DNA from: Tatumella terrea | GTDB taxonomy: Bacteria; Pseudomonadota; Gammaproteobacteria; Enterobacterales; Enterobacteriaceae | Assembly: GCF_039523755.1 (NCBI RefSeq) | Contig: NZ_BAAAFX010000013.1 | Location: 414,320-478,319, forward strand | Length of the DNA: 64,000 nt | Reading direction: 5' to 3' | In this document: positions 33,832-43,125 of the stretch, one piece after another | Layout of the letters: each line of letters begins with the position of its first letter | Position numbering within the stretch: position 1 is the stretch's first letter | Translations under genes and position numbers: made by a program | Notes under the pieces: generated by a model | The model's input: the letters and a program-made list of their open reading frames with translations, nothing else | Database searches by the model: none | What the model was told of the DNA's origin: nothing

Positions 33832-34445
33832 TACATGGCCCCCATCAGATAGACAATGGTAAATACACAGATCCAAACCACATCCAGGAAGTGCCAGAAC
33901 AGGCTCAGACACATGATACGGGTACGGTTAGCTGCACTCAGCCCACGGGTGGCGACCTGATACATCAGGACCAGCATCCAGATAAGCCCGCAGGTCACGT
34001 GCAGACCATGCGTGCCGACCAGAGTGAAAAAGGCCGACAGGAAGCCGCTGCGTTGTGGCCCCCAGCCTTCGGCAATCAGATGGTGGAACTCATTGATCTC
34101 CATACCGATAAAGCCAAGACCGAACAGGAAAGTCAGCACCAGCCAGCCGACCACGGCATTTTTGCTGTTTCTGTTCATGGCGATGACAGAGAAGCCGTAG
34201 GTTATTGAGCTAAACAACAGCAACGCTGTTTCACCCAGAACATAAGGCAGTTCGAAGAAATCCTTACCTGAAGGCCCCCCGGCGGTGTTATGAACCATCA
34301 CCGCATAGGTAGCAAACAGTGTTGCAAAGATAATGCAGTCACTCATCAGGTAGATCCAGAAGCCAAAGACTTTATTGGCTCCTGCATCGTGATGCCCATG
34401 CGCTGCATGGGCGTCGTGCTGTTTGGACAGAGTTGGAGAAGACAT
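33831..34445 (-). CDS. cyoC: Cytochrome bo3 ubiquinol oxidase subunit III CyoC
   Basis: The 204 residues equal E. coli CyoC. Five membrane helices are visible, with FGFWIYLMSDCIIFATLFAT at 28-47 and the LVGTHGLHVTCGLIWM stretch. An N-terminal His-rich segment (HDAHAAHGHHDAG) is present. It overlaps cyoB and cyoD by 1 nt each. Confidence 0.98.
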   Translation of the reverse strand: MSSPTLSKQHDAHAAHGHHDAGANKVFGFWIYLMSDCIIFATLFATYAVMVHNTAGGPSGKDFFELPYVLGETALLLFSSITYGFSVIAMNRNSKNAVVGWLVLTFLFGLGFIGMEINEFHHLIAEGWGPQRSGFLSAFFTLVGTHGLHVTCGLIWMLVLMYQVATRGLSAANRTRIMCLSLFWHFLDVVWICVFTIVYLMGAM

Positions 34446-36427
34446 TATTTCACACCTGCTTTGCTGAGTTCTTCAAAGTGTTTGCGTTCAGTCCGTTCGA
34501 CCTCTTCGACTGAGACATAATAATCCACGTCTTCATCGAAGCTTTTAGCAATCCACAGCGCAATAATGGCTACGAAAGAAACCCCCGCCAGCCACCAAAT
34601 CCACCAGATCATGGCAAAACCGAAAACGGTGGCAAACAGCGCAATAATGGCCGGAACACCGCTATTTTTCGGCATATGAATGGCTTCATAGTGCGCAGGC
34701 TGCTGGTACGCTTCACCGCGTTCCTTCATTTCCCAGAACGCATCACGTTCATGGATTTCAGGGATCACGGCAAAGTTATACGCCGGAGGAGGGGAGGAGA
34801 TAGACCACTCCAGTGTACGGGCACCCCACGGGTCACCGGTCAGATCACGGTTTTGATCGCGGTCACGGACAGAAACCCAGAACATAATCAGCTGACACAG
34901 AATACCCAGCGCGATAATCCCGGCACCACAGGCAGCCACCACCAGTAGCGGATGGAATTGCGGGTCAATGTTCTGGCTCAGACGACGGGTCATCCCCATA
35001 AAGCCTAACGCGTACAGCGGCATAAAGGCGACGAAGAAACCGATGATCCAGCACCAGAAAGAACGTTTGCCCCAGGTTTCATTCAGCGTGAAGCCGAACG
35101 CTTTCGGGAACCAGTAAGTGACACCCGCCATACAACCGAATACCACACCACCGATAATCACGTTATGGAAGTGAGCAATCAGGAACAGGCTGTTATGCAG
35201 CACAAAGTCAGCACCCGGTACGGCCAGCAGCACCCCGGTCATTCCGCCCACCGAGAAGGTGATAATAAAACCCACGGTCCAGAGCATCGGCGCGGTCATC
35301 TGAACGCGTCCCTGATACATGGTGAACAGCCAGTTAAAGATTTTCACCCCGGTCGGAATCGCGATGATCATGGTCATAATACCGAAGAAGGCGTTAACGT
35401 TGGCGCCGGCACCCATGGTGAAGAAGTGGTGGAGCCAGACAACAAACGACAATACGGTAATCGCCACGGTCGCCCACACCATGGAGGTGTAGCCAAACAT
35501 CCGCTTTTTGGAGAACGTCGCGGTGACTTCAGAGAAGACCCCGAAGACCGGCAGAACCAGAATGTAAACTTCCGGATGTCCCCAGACCCAGATCAGGTTG
35601 ACGTACATCATCATGTTGCCGCCCATTTCATTAGTGAAGAAATGGAAGCCCAGATAACGGTCAAGTGTCAGCAGTGCCAGGGTAACGGTCAGTACCGGGA
35701 ACGCAGCGATAATCAGTACGTTGGTACACAGCGATGCCCAGGTAAAGATCGGCATTTTGAACATCGTCATGCCAGGTGCACGCATCTTCAGAATGGTGAC
35801 GAAGAAGTTGATCCCGGTCAGTGTGGTCCCGATACCGGATAACTGCAGACTCCAGATCCAGTAGTCGACCCCGACCCCGGGACTGTATTCACTCCCGGAA
35901 AGCGGCGGATAGGCCAGCCAGCCAGTCTGTGCAAATTCCCCGACCCCGAGCGACAGGTTAACCAGAATCACACCGATCGCGGTAAACCAGAAGCTGAGGT
36001 TGTTCAGGAACGGGAAGGCGACATCACGCGCACCAATTTGCAGGGGCACGGCAATGTTCATCAGTCCGACGACAAAAGGCATCGCCACGAAGAAGATCAT
36101 AATCACGCCGTGCGCGGTGAAGATCTGATCGTAGTGATGCGGCGGCAGGAAGCCCGCCTCGCCGGCCGAGGCCAGTACCTGCTGGCTACGCATCATTATC
36201 GCATCGGCGAAACCACGCAACAGCATGACGAACGCCAGGATAATGTACATGATACCGAGCTTTTTATGGTCGATAGAGGTAATCCATTCAGACCACAGGT
36301 ACTGCCACTTACCGAAGTAAGTGATAGCCGCCAGAATAGCGATACCGACAATGATAATAGCGGAGCAGGTCACCATGACGATTGGTACGTCTAATGGAAC
36401 CGCCGCTAAACTTAATTTTCCTAACAT
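34445..36427 (-). CDS. cyoB: Cytochrome bo3 ubiquinol oxidase subunit I CyoB
   Basis: This is the catalytic heme-copper subunit that reduces oxygen and pumps protons. The 660-residue protein (E. coli 663) has the cross-linked His-Tyr motif WGHPEVYILVLP, the CuB histidines in VWLHHFFTMGAG, and the heme-binding IAHFHNVIIGG. About 15 membrane helices are visible. Its stop overlaps the cyoC start by one base. Confidence 0.98.
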   Translation of the reverse strand: MLGKLSLAAVPLDVPIVMVTCSAIIIVGIAILAAITYFGKWQYLWSEWITSIDHKKLGIMYIILAFVMLLRGFADAIMMRSQQVLASAGEAGFLPPHHYDQIFTAHGVIMIFFVAMPFVVGLMNIAVPLQIGARDVAFPFLNNLSFWFTAIGVILVNLSLGVGEFAQTGWLAYPPLSGSEYSPGVGVDYWIWSLQLSGIGTTLTGINFFVTILKMRAPGMTMFKMPIFTWASLCTNVLIIAAFPVLTVTLALLTLDRYLGFHFFTNEMGGNMMMYVNLIWVWGHPEVYILVLPVFGVFSEVTATFSKKRMFGYTSMVWATVAITVLSFVVWLHHFFTMGAGANVNAFFGIMTMIIAIPTGVKIFNWLFTMYQGRVQMTAPMLWTVGFIITFSVGGMTGVLLAVPGADFVLHNSLFLIAHFHNVIIGGVVFGCMAGVTYWFPKAFGFTLNETWGKRSFWCWIIGFFVAFMPLYALGFMGMTRRLSQNIDPQFHPLLVVAACGAGIIALGILCQLIMFWVSVRDRDQNRDLTGDPWGARTLEWSISSPPPAYNFAVIPEIHERDAFWEMKERGEAYQQPAHYEAIHMPKNSGVPAIIALFATVFGFAMIWWIWWLAGVSFVAIIALWIAKSFDEDVDYYVSVEEVERTERKHFEELSKAGVK

Positions 36428-36430
36428 GGT

Positions 36431-37357
36431 TTATTCCCCTGCTCCGGCGGTAGCCTGATGGCTCATATCCATACCTTCGTGCTGAGACATGGTCATATTC
36501 CCGTCATGTGCCATGAACTTATCGACAACCTCGTTGAAAAGTTGCGGATTCGCGGTAGAGAAGTACTCCACGGGATTATTCTCACTCGGTGCGGCCAGCT
36601 GGTTGAATTGATCCAGGGTGGTCAGCGTATTTGACGACGCCTTCACCTTATCTACCCATTGCTGGAAGTCCGCGTTGTCTTTGGTGGCAATGGCTTTGAA
36701 CTTCATACCAGAGAAACCACGACCGCTGAAGTTAGACGAAATACCGTCAAAAATTCCTGGCTGATTGGCAATCAGGTGCAGTTTGGTCTGCATTCCTGCC
36801 ATCGCGTAGATCTGGCTGCCAAGGGTAGGAATAAAGAAGGAGTTCATCACGGAGTTCGAGGTGATTCTGAAACTGACCGGCGTATTGACCGGGAAGGCAA
36901 TCTGGTTAACCGTGGCTATCCCTTGTTCCGGGTAGATAAACAGCCATTTCCAGTCCAGGGCAATGACGTCAATCTCGACAGGTTTTACCTCTGAAGCGAT
37001 AGGTTTTGCGGGTTCAAGTGCGTGAGTTGATTTCCATGTCAGCACACCCAGGAAGAGAATGATAAGGATAGGGACGATCCAGACCACCGCTTCCACTTTA
37101 TTCGAGTGCGACCAGTTAGGTGAATATTTAGCGTTCGTATTCGACGCCCGATATTTCCAGGCAAACACGATAGCCATAAAGATTACAGGGATCACCACCA
37201 CTAACATCAAGCCGAAGGCTGTCATGATCAGTGAACGTTGCTCCATTGCAATCTGACCTTTGGGATTTAATAAGGCACTATCACATCCGCTGAGTAACAC
37301 TGCGCCGGTGATAAGTGACAAAATCCCCAAACATTTATTGTATTTCCTGAGTCTCAT
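36431..37357 (-). CDS. cyoA: Cytochrome bo3 ubiquinol oxidase subunit II CyoA
   Basis: The 308-residue lipoprotein subunit (E. coli 315) has a signal peptide with lipobox LLSGC (Cys25), two membrane helices (about 45-68 and 88-108) and a periplasmic cupredoxin domain from about 125. The CuA ligands of cytochrome c oxidases are absent, as expected for a quinol oxidase. The C-terminus is Met/His-rich (MTMSQHEGMDMSHQ). It is first in the operon. Confidence 0.97.
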   Translation of the reverse strand: MRLRKYNKCLGILSLITGAVLLSGCDSALLNPKGQIAMEQRSLIMTAFGLMLVVVIPVIFMAIVFAWKYRASNTNAKYSPNWSHSNKVEAVVWIVPILIILFLGVLTWKSTHALEPAKPIASEVKPVEIDVIALDWKWLFIYPEQGIATVNQIAFPVNTPVSFRITSNSVMNSFFIPTLGSQIYAMAGMQTKLHLIANQPGIFDGISSNFSGRGFSGMKFKAIATKDNADFQQWVDKVKASSNTLTTLDQFNQLAAPSENNPVEYFSTANPQLFNEVVDKFMAHDGNMTMSQHEGMDMSHQATAGAGE

Positions 37358-37749
37358 TTAACGACCTCAATGACAAAGGGCTTATTGTCGTTTAAGTGTG
37401 GTGGCATTTTACGGTAAGGTTTCTTTACTGTAAACCAAATTGAGGTTGTGTCATCAGAATGTATCCTTACCCTCAGTAAAATTTAACAAAGTTTACCCGG
37501 AGTTAAAAAGCTAAGATACATCAACCAGTTAGTCGCTATTCGAACAGACTGAAATATTCTTATCGCTAATATTCCTTATAGCTATAACGGCCACGGGCTG
37601 TTATAAGAAAATTAACATTTAACCTTTTGTTAACTATTTAGCCGGTTATTTCGGCAATGTGCTGGCTATAATTTGGCCAGTTGTTAACAGCTATGAAACG
37701 GGGGGGATTAAAATAATGTGCCACCCCATTTCAGATTACGCATTAAATG
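37358..37749 (-). promoter_or_regulatory. cyo operon upstream region with ArcA-like repeats
   Basis: This 392-bp A/T-rich gap between ampG and cyoA must hold the cyo promoter. At 37611-37636 the minus strand has GTTAA repeats 11 bp apart (GTTAACAAAAGGTTAA) followed by TGTTAA, the direct-repeat pattern bound by ArcA, the known repressor of cyo in E. coli at low oxygen. The element is about 255 bp before cyoA. No gene was found; the exact -35/-10 hexamers could not be fixed. Confidence 0.5.
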
Positions 37750-39231
37750 TCACTTTTTTATCTGCCGGCAATCGAGCATCACTCCGAATAATACGGCGAG
37801 GCAGAGAATGGCCATTCCTGTTTCAAAAATGGGCGCATCCCGAAAGCCGGCGGGTAGCCAATGGAACGCTGACAGCATAAGTGTAGACAGCCAGCCCAAA
37901 AGTACCAGGCAACCGGCAAGAAACACCCGGAAAGCCAGGCGATAAGCGGAGGGAAATGCGGTTCGCCGCGGAAAAGAGGTTTGCCGGGTGAGTCCGTTGA
38001 GGCTGTGACGGCTGATGAGCAGCAGCAGCAGCCCCGGTACTCCGGCAAAAACGGTAAAGGCATAAAATAACGGCCATCCCCACAGTTCGACCAGCCAGCC
38101 GGCGGCCGGCCCCACATAGACCCGGCCTACCGCCGAGAGTGCCGACAGCAAAGCGAACTGGGTGGCTGAAAACGATGCGTTACATAACGCCATCAGCAGG
38201 GCGACAAAGGCGGCGGTGCCCATGCCCCCGCACAGGTTTTCGATAAAGACCGCGCCGGCCATGCTCCACAGATGGACCGGCGTGACACTCAGTAGCCAGT
38301 AAGCCAGATTGGATACCGTCTGAAAGATACCAAACCACATCAGTGCGCGGAACAGGGTCAGTCGCTGCATCAGCACGCCGCCATACAGCGCCCCGATGAT
38401 GGTTGCCAGTAACCCGAGCGTTTTATTTACCAGCCCGACATCCCCGGCACTGAACCCCAGGCCACGGATCAGAAATGTGGTACTCAGCGCACCCGCAAAC
38501 GCGTCACCGAGCTTATAAAGGATGATCAGGGTGATCATCAGCCAGGCATTATTGCGGCCGAAAAAGTCGAGCAGGGGGGCGACCACGGCCTCACGGAGGG
38601 TCAGCGGACGTACCGCCGTGGTCTCCGGCTCTTTTGCCATCAGGGTCCCGAGGATCCCGGGCAGCATCAGCAGAGCCATCAGCCAGTAAGTGGCATGCCA
38701 GCCGAGAAAACGATCCGCCAGCCAGAGGGCTAAGCCACCGGACACCAGCATGGCGAGCCGGTAACCGAGCACCGTAATCGCCGCACCGCTGCCGCGTTGC
38801 TCTTCCGGAAGGACATCCGTTTTCCAGGCATCAAAGACGATGTCCTGGGAGGCTGAGCAAAAGGCGACGATCACTGCCAGTAAAGCAAGCCAGGTCAGAT
38901 GACCGGCAGGCTGAATAAAGCCCATGGCGGCAATGGTGATCATCAGGGCGCATTGCGCCATTAATAACCACCCGCGACGACGGCTCAGTACCGGTGGAGC
39001 ATAGCGATCCAGAAAGGGAGACCAAAGAAACTTAAAGACGTAGGCCTGTCCGACCAGAGAGAAAATACCGATAGTTTTCAGATCGATATTTTCAACGGTC
39101 ATCCAGGCCTGAAGAGTACCGGACGTTAAGGCCAGCGGTAAGCCTGACGAAAACCCCAGTAATAGCAGAACAGTAAAGTTTCGCTGGCTGAAAATCTTTA
39201 AATAGTCTGAACGCATGACACCCTGCTGCAT
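37750..39231 (-). CDS. ampG: AmpG, muropeptide permease
   Basis: AmpG imports anhydromuropeptides for murein recycling and so influences beta-lactamase induction. The 493-residue MFS protein matches E. coli AmpG (491), with LLLGFSSGLPLALTSGTLQA at 18-37, FLWSPFLDRYAPP near 69 and at least 12 hydrophobic helices, plus extra C-terminal helices as in AmpG. It follows yajG with a 29-bp gap. Confidence 0.97.
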   Translation of the reverse strand: MQQGVMRSDYLKIFSQRNFTVLLLLGFSSGLPLALTSGTLQAWMTVENIDLKTIGIFSLVGQAYVFKFLWSPFLDRYAPPVLSRRRGWLLMAQCALMITIAAMGFIQPAGHLTWLALLAVIVAFCSASQDIVFDAWKTDVLPEEQRGSGAAITVLGYRLAMLVSGGLALWLADRFLGWHATYWLMALLMLPGILGTLMAKEPETTAVRPLTLREAVVAPLLDFFGRNNAWLMITLIILYKLGDAFAGALSTTFLIRGLGFSAGDVGLVNKTLGLLATIIGALYGGVLMQRLTLFRALMWFGIFQTVSNLAYWLLSVTPVHLWSMAGAVFIENLCGGMGTAAFVALLMALCNASFSATQFALLSALSAVGRVYVGPAAGWLVELWGWPLFYAFTVFAGVPGLLLLLISRHSLNGLTRQTSFPRRTAFPSAYRLAFRVFLAGCLVLLGWLSTLMLSAFHWLPAGFRDAPIFETGMAILCLAVLFGVMLDCRQIKK

Positions 39232-39260
39232 GATGAAAATTCATGCAGCAATCATATCAT

Positions 39261-39839
39261 TCAGCGGGAGTTTTGTTTAATGAAGTCATTGATGCTGGTG
39301 TCCTGAGCCATATCAGAAATCACATCGCTCATTGTGGCATTGACGGCATTAGTGATCTTTTCGTTCGTGGCATTGAAGGCACCTTCCACACTGTAGGTCT
39401 GACGATAGGTTTTGACCTGACGGTTACCATTTTTCGCCGTAGCCGTGATGGAGATGTCCGCATTAGTCGTAATGCTGTAACGCAGGTTCCCCTGAGTGAC
39501 ATTCGCATAGAGTTTGTTGACGACGATCTGCAGGTCAACCGCACCGTTCGGGCCAATCATATAACCGCGCGCGGTCATCTGTTTTTCCAGCACTTCCTGC
39601 AACAGGAAACGTAAATCACGTGACGGCGTCAGGGTAACCAGCTGGTTATCACGGTTAATCTGCGCCAGCGCCTGGCTGGTACGTTGGTCGGCCCCGTTAA
39701 CGCTGATAGTCACGCCCATCAGGCTGGGGTCTTGCTGAGGTAATGTCATTTTCGGGGTGACATCAAGGGTATTACTGCTGGTAGCGCAGCCGGCAAGGGC
39801 AAAGACTGCCAGCAGAGGGAAGATTACGCGTTTTAACAT
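39261..39839 (-). CDS. yajG: YajG lipoprotein
   Basis: The start at 39839 gives 192 residues with the signal MLKRVIFPLLAVFALAGC, lipidated at Cys18. This is the E. coli length and context (yajG-ampG). Function is unknown. The body has VDLQIVVNKLYANVTQGNLRY and the C-terminal DTSINDFIKQNSR. The upstream ATG at 39974 would bury the signal peptide and was rejected. Confidence 0.94.
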   Translation of the reverse strand: MLKRVIFPLLAVFALAGCATSSNTLDVTPKMTLPQQDPSLMGVTISVNGADQRTSQALAQINRDNQLVTLTPSRDLRFLLQEVLEKQMTARGYMIGPNGAVDLQIVVNKLYANVTQGNLRYSITTNADISITATAKNGNRQVKTYRQTYSVEGAFNATNEKITNAVNATMSDVISDMAQDTSINDFIKQNSR

Positions 39840-40118
39840 ACAAATTTTCTCATCACATGATAAAAACAAGATAGCCCGCAACACGGTGTGCCGGCAGAAC
39901 CCGGGCAGCATACCCGGGAAGGCTGTCAGATGAATCTGTAAAAGCCTCTGGATTTCAGCGGATAACTCATCCATAGTCCGCGGATGTTACCGCTCTATCA
40001 TGCTTAATCGTCTATTAAATAGCACGTAATTTTTTTGCACAGATAGCGCCGTGATTCTGAAAAACAAACTAGTATTGATAATGAAGGGCAGCGTGCTCGC
40101 AAGCCAGGAGTAACAGAG

Positions 40119-40433
40119 ATGATTCGGGGAATAATAGAAGACAAATTACGCAACGAATTTCAGCCTGTCCACCTCGATGTTCAGGATGAAAGCTATCGTC
40201 ACAACGTGCCTGCCGGTTCAGAAAGCCACTTTAAAGTGGTGATTGTCACTGACCGCTTTGCGGGACAGCGTTTTCTGGCCCGGCATCGCGCAATCTACAG
40301 TGTCTTATCTGAGGAACTGGCAGGCCCGGTCCATGCCCTCGCACTGCATACGTATACCACCGCAGAATGGCAGGGCTTGCAGGATACGGTTCCCGCGTCC
40401 CCTGACTGTCGCGGGGCCGGGTTACAGGCATAA
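40119..40433 (+). CDS. bolA: BolA, stress-response regulator
   Basis: The 104-residue protein matches E. coli BolA (105), which affects cell shape and biofilm formation and partners with monothiol glutaredoxin in iron-sulfur handling. SYRHNVPAGSESHFKVVIV around 29-47 is the family motif, and the conserved His in VHALALHTYT is a cluster ligand. It has an AGGAG site and is divergent from yajG. Confidence 0.97.
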   Translation: MIRGIIEDKLRNEFQPVHLDVQDESYRHNVPAGSESHFKVVIVTDRFAGQRFLARHRAIYSVLSEELAGPVHALALHTYTTAEWQGLQDTVPASPDCRGAGLQA

Positions 40434-40457
40434 TCTGTCCCGGGTGACTCTCTCTGT

Positions 40458-40482
40458 AACGGCCCTGCGGCCGTTTTTTTTA
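40458..40482 (+). terminator. Rho-independent terminator of bolA
   Basis: The stem AACGGCC/GGCCGTT with CTGC loop, followed by eight Ts, lies 25 bp after the stop. Confidence 0.92.
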
Positions 40483-40728
40483 TGAAAAAAATCCGGAGCG
40501 GATCAAAAATCAGCGTCAGTGCCCTGATCCACTGCATGTGGCACCTCGACTCATTCCCCCGATGCCGCTATAATGCTGCGTCTATTTTTCCGGAATGTCT
40601 TCGGGACGCTTCTGGTAACAGGGAACGGAGTATTCTTCACGGAAGCCGTCCCGGTTGTTAGATAGTGCGTATTCATTAATGCGTGATGTCTGAAGTTGAC
40701 CGAGCACGTGATTTTTTGAGGTAACAAG

Positions 40729-42033
40729 ATGCAAGTTTCAGTTGAAACCACACAGGGCCTGGGCCGTCGCATTACCATCACAGTCGCTGCTGACAGCATT
40801 GAGACTGCGGTGAAGAAAGAACTGATTGATGTAGCGAAGAAAGTCCGCATCGATGGTTTCCGTAAAGGCAAAGTACCTGCCAACATCATCGAACAACGTT
40901 ACGGTGCTTCCGTGCGTCAGGACGTGCTGGGCGAACTGATGTCCCGCAACTTTATTGATGCGATCATCAAAGAAAAAATTAATCCGGCGGGCGCACCTAA
41001 GTATGTCCCGGGTGAGTACAAAGCGGGTGAAGATTTCACTTACGCGGTAGAGTTTGAAGTCTACCCGGAAATCGAACTGCAGGGTCTGGACGCTATCGAG
41101 GTTGAAAAACCTCAGGTAGAAGTGAAAGACGAAGATGTCGATACCATGCTGGACACTCTGCGCAAGCAGCAGGCTGACTGGAAAGAAACCAGCGAAGCCG
41201 CGGCAGCTGAAGACCGTGTCACTATCGACTTCACGGGTTCGGTTGACGGTGAAGAGTTTGAAGGCGGAAAATCGTCTGACTTCGTACTGGCCATGGGCCA
41301 GGGTCGTATGATCCCTGGTTTCGAAGACGGCCTGGTCGGTCACAAAGCCGGTGAAGAATTCACCATCGACGTTAAGTTCCCGGAAGATTACCACGCCGAG
41401 AACCTGAAAGGTAAAGACGCGAAGTTTGCGATTGTTCTGAAAAAAGTAGAACAGCGCGAACTGCCGGAATTCACCGAAGAGTTCGTGAAACGTTTCGGTG
41501 TGGCTGACGGATCGGTTGCCGGTCTGCGTACCGAAGTTCGTAAGAACATGGAACGTGAACTGAAAAATGCCGTACGTAACAACATCAAAACCCAGACTAT
41601 CGATGGCCTGATCAAAGCCAATGACATCGATGTTCCGGCTGCGCTGATCGACAGCGAAATTGATGTTCTGCGTCGCCAGGCGGCACAGCGTTTTGGTGGT
41701 AACGAAGCGCAGGCGCTGGAATTACCGCGTGAACTGTTCGAAGAGCAGGCAAAACGTCGCGTTGTTGTTGGCTTACTGCTGGGCGAAGTTATCCGCACCA
41801 GCGAACTGAAAGCTGACGAAGAGCGTGTTAAAGGCCTGATCGAAGAAATGGCTTCAGCGTATGAAGATCCACAGGAAGTGATCGAGTTCTACGGCAAAAA
41901 TAAAGAGCTGATGGACAACATGCGTAATGTTGCTCTGGAAGAGCAGGCGGTAGACGTTCTGCTGGAAAAAGCGAAAGTCACCGAAAAAGCGGCCAGCTTC
42001 CAGGACCTGATGAACCAGGCTCAGACAGCATAA
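40729..42033 (+). CDS. tig: Trigger factor, ribosome-associated chaperone and prolyl isomerase
   Basis: Trigger factor binds nascent chains at ribosomal protein L23. The 434-residue protein (E. coli 432) has the ribosome-docking loop GFRKGKVPANIIEQRYG around 43-59, an FKBP-type isomerase domain (about 150-245, with DRVTIDFTGSVDGEEFEGG) and a helical chaperone C-terminus. It stands alone between two terminators, ahead of clpP. Confidence 0.98.
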   Translation: MQVSVETTQGLGRRITITVAADSIETAVKKELIDVAKKVRIDGFRKGKVPANIIEQRYGASVRQDVLGELMSRNFIDAIIKEKINPAGAPKYVPGEYKAGEDFTYAVEFEVYPEIELQGLDAIEVEKPQVEVKDEDVDTMLDTLRKQQADWKETSEAAAAEDRVTIDFTGSVDGEEFEGGKSSDFVLAMGQGRMIPGFEDGLVGHKAGEEFTIDVKFPEDYHAENLKGKDAKFAIVLKKVEQRELPEFTEEFVKRFGVADGSVAGLRTEVRKNMERELKNAVRNNIKTQTIDGLIKANDIDVPAALIDSEIDVLRRQAAQRFGGNEAQALELPRELFEEQAKRRVVVGLLLGEVIRTSELKADEERVKGLIEEMASAYEDPQEVIEFYGKNKELMDNMRNVALEEQAVDVLLEKAKVTEKAASFQDLMNQAQTA

Positions 42034-42059
42034 GTGGTGTCTGAAGTGTACTGAAATGA

Positions 42060-42091
42060 AGCCCGTGAGCCAGATGGTCACGGGCTTTTTT
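42060..42091 (+). terminator. Rho-independent terminator of tig
   Basis: The stem AGCCCGTGA/TCACGGGCT with a 9-nt loop is followed by a T-run, 26 bp after the stop. Confidence 0.93.
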
Positions 42092-42210
42092 ACTTATACA
42101 GCGAGCTTCCCGCAGGCAGGCATACTTTTTCTTTATATTTCCATCATCTACTGGCAGATTATCGGCCAGACTCATGCATAATCTTCGCGAATCCTCAAAA
42201 GATTGTTATG

Positions 42211-42238
42211 CTTGAATTACTGGCAGTTATCCCCACAT
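42211..42238 (+). promoter_or_regulatory. Sigma-32 (heat shock) promoter of clpP
   Basis: CTTGAA at 42211-42216 and CCCCACAT at 42231-42238 are separated by 14 bp, matching the RpoH consensus CTTGAA / CCCCATNT. They lie about 140 bp before the clpP start. clpP is a known heat-shock gene in E. coli. Confidence 0.8.
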
Positions 42239-42376
42239 ATGAGGGAGTGTGAGAAGAAACTGGCTGATTAACCGTCCTGACGTTGTCGGAAGGAGGCAGG
42301 CTTCGTGGGAATCGTAGCTTTCCTAACGTAAAATCGGTACAGAGTGTTACCAACGAACTTTATTCAGGAGACGGTT

Positions 42377-43000
42377 ATGTCATACAGTGGCGAACGTGAA
42401 ATGACAGCATCACAGATGGCCCTGGTGCCAATGGTGGTTGAGCAGACCTCGCGCGGTGAGCGGTCATACGACATTTTTTCCCGCTTACTTAAAGAGCGAG
42501 TGATTTTCCTGACCGGCCAGGTGGAAGACCACATGGCTAACCTGATTGTGGCGCAGATGCTTTTTCTGGAAGCTGAAAATCCTGAGAAAGATATCTACCT
42601 GTACATCAACTCACCCGGTGGCGTGATCACCGCAGGGATGTCAATTTATGACACCATGCAGTTTATCAAGCCTGATGTGAGCACCATTTGTATGGGGCAG
42701 GCATGTTCAATGGGGGCATTCCTGTTGACGGCGGGGGCAGAAGGGAAACGTTTCTGTCTGCCAAATTCACGTGTCATGATCCACCAGCCGTTAGGCGGAT
42801 TCCAGGGACAGGCATCGGACATCGAAATCCATGCCCGTGAAATCCTGAAAGTGAAACAGCGCATGAATGAATTGATGGCGAAACATACCGGCAAACCGCT
42901 GGAACAGATCATTGATGATACAGAGCGTGACCGTTTCCTCTCAGCCTCAGAAGCGGTAGAGTATGGGCTGGTCGACTCAATTCTGACGCAACGTAAATAA
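42377..43000 (+). CDS. clpP: ATP-dependent Clp protease proteolytic subunit ClpP
   Basis: ClpP forms the serine protease chamber that works with ClpX and ClpA. The start at 42377 (MSYSGEREMTASQ) gives 207 residues, the E. coli length including the propeptide. The catalytic triad is Ser111 (GQACSMGAF), His136 (MIHQPLGG) and the Asp in IIDDTERDRF. A cysteine replaces alanine just before the catalytic serine relative to E. coli. The start lies after GGAG in TTCAGGAGACGG; the upstream in-frame ATG-like reading from 42344 is not used in the family. Confidence 0.98.
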   Translation: MSYSGEREMTASQMALVPMVVEQTSRGERSYDIFSRLLKERVIFLTGQVEDHMANLIVAQMLFLEAENPEKDIYLYINSPGGVITAGMSIYDTMQFIKPDVSTICMGQACSMGAFLLTAGAEGKRFCLPNSRVMIHQPLGGFQGQASDIEIHAREILKVKQRMNELMAKHTGKPLEQIIDDTERDRFLSASEAVEYGLVDSILTQRK

Positions 43001-43125
43001 AACTTTTTGCTACACTGCACTCAATGTCAGACGTGCAGTCTGAAGTAGCCGGAAGTGTTTTGCCGGGTGTCGCTCGCCTGACCCTGGGGCCTGGCGGGCA
43101 GCCGAAACTATAAAGAGGTTAACTG

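Noticed and set aside
35165..35842. Plus-strand 225-codon frame inside cyoB
   Set aside because: Charged, low-complexity antisense reading of hydrophobic codons; not a gene.
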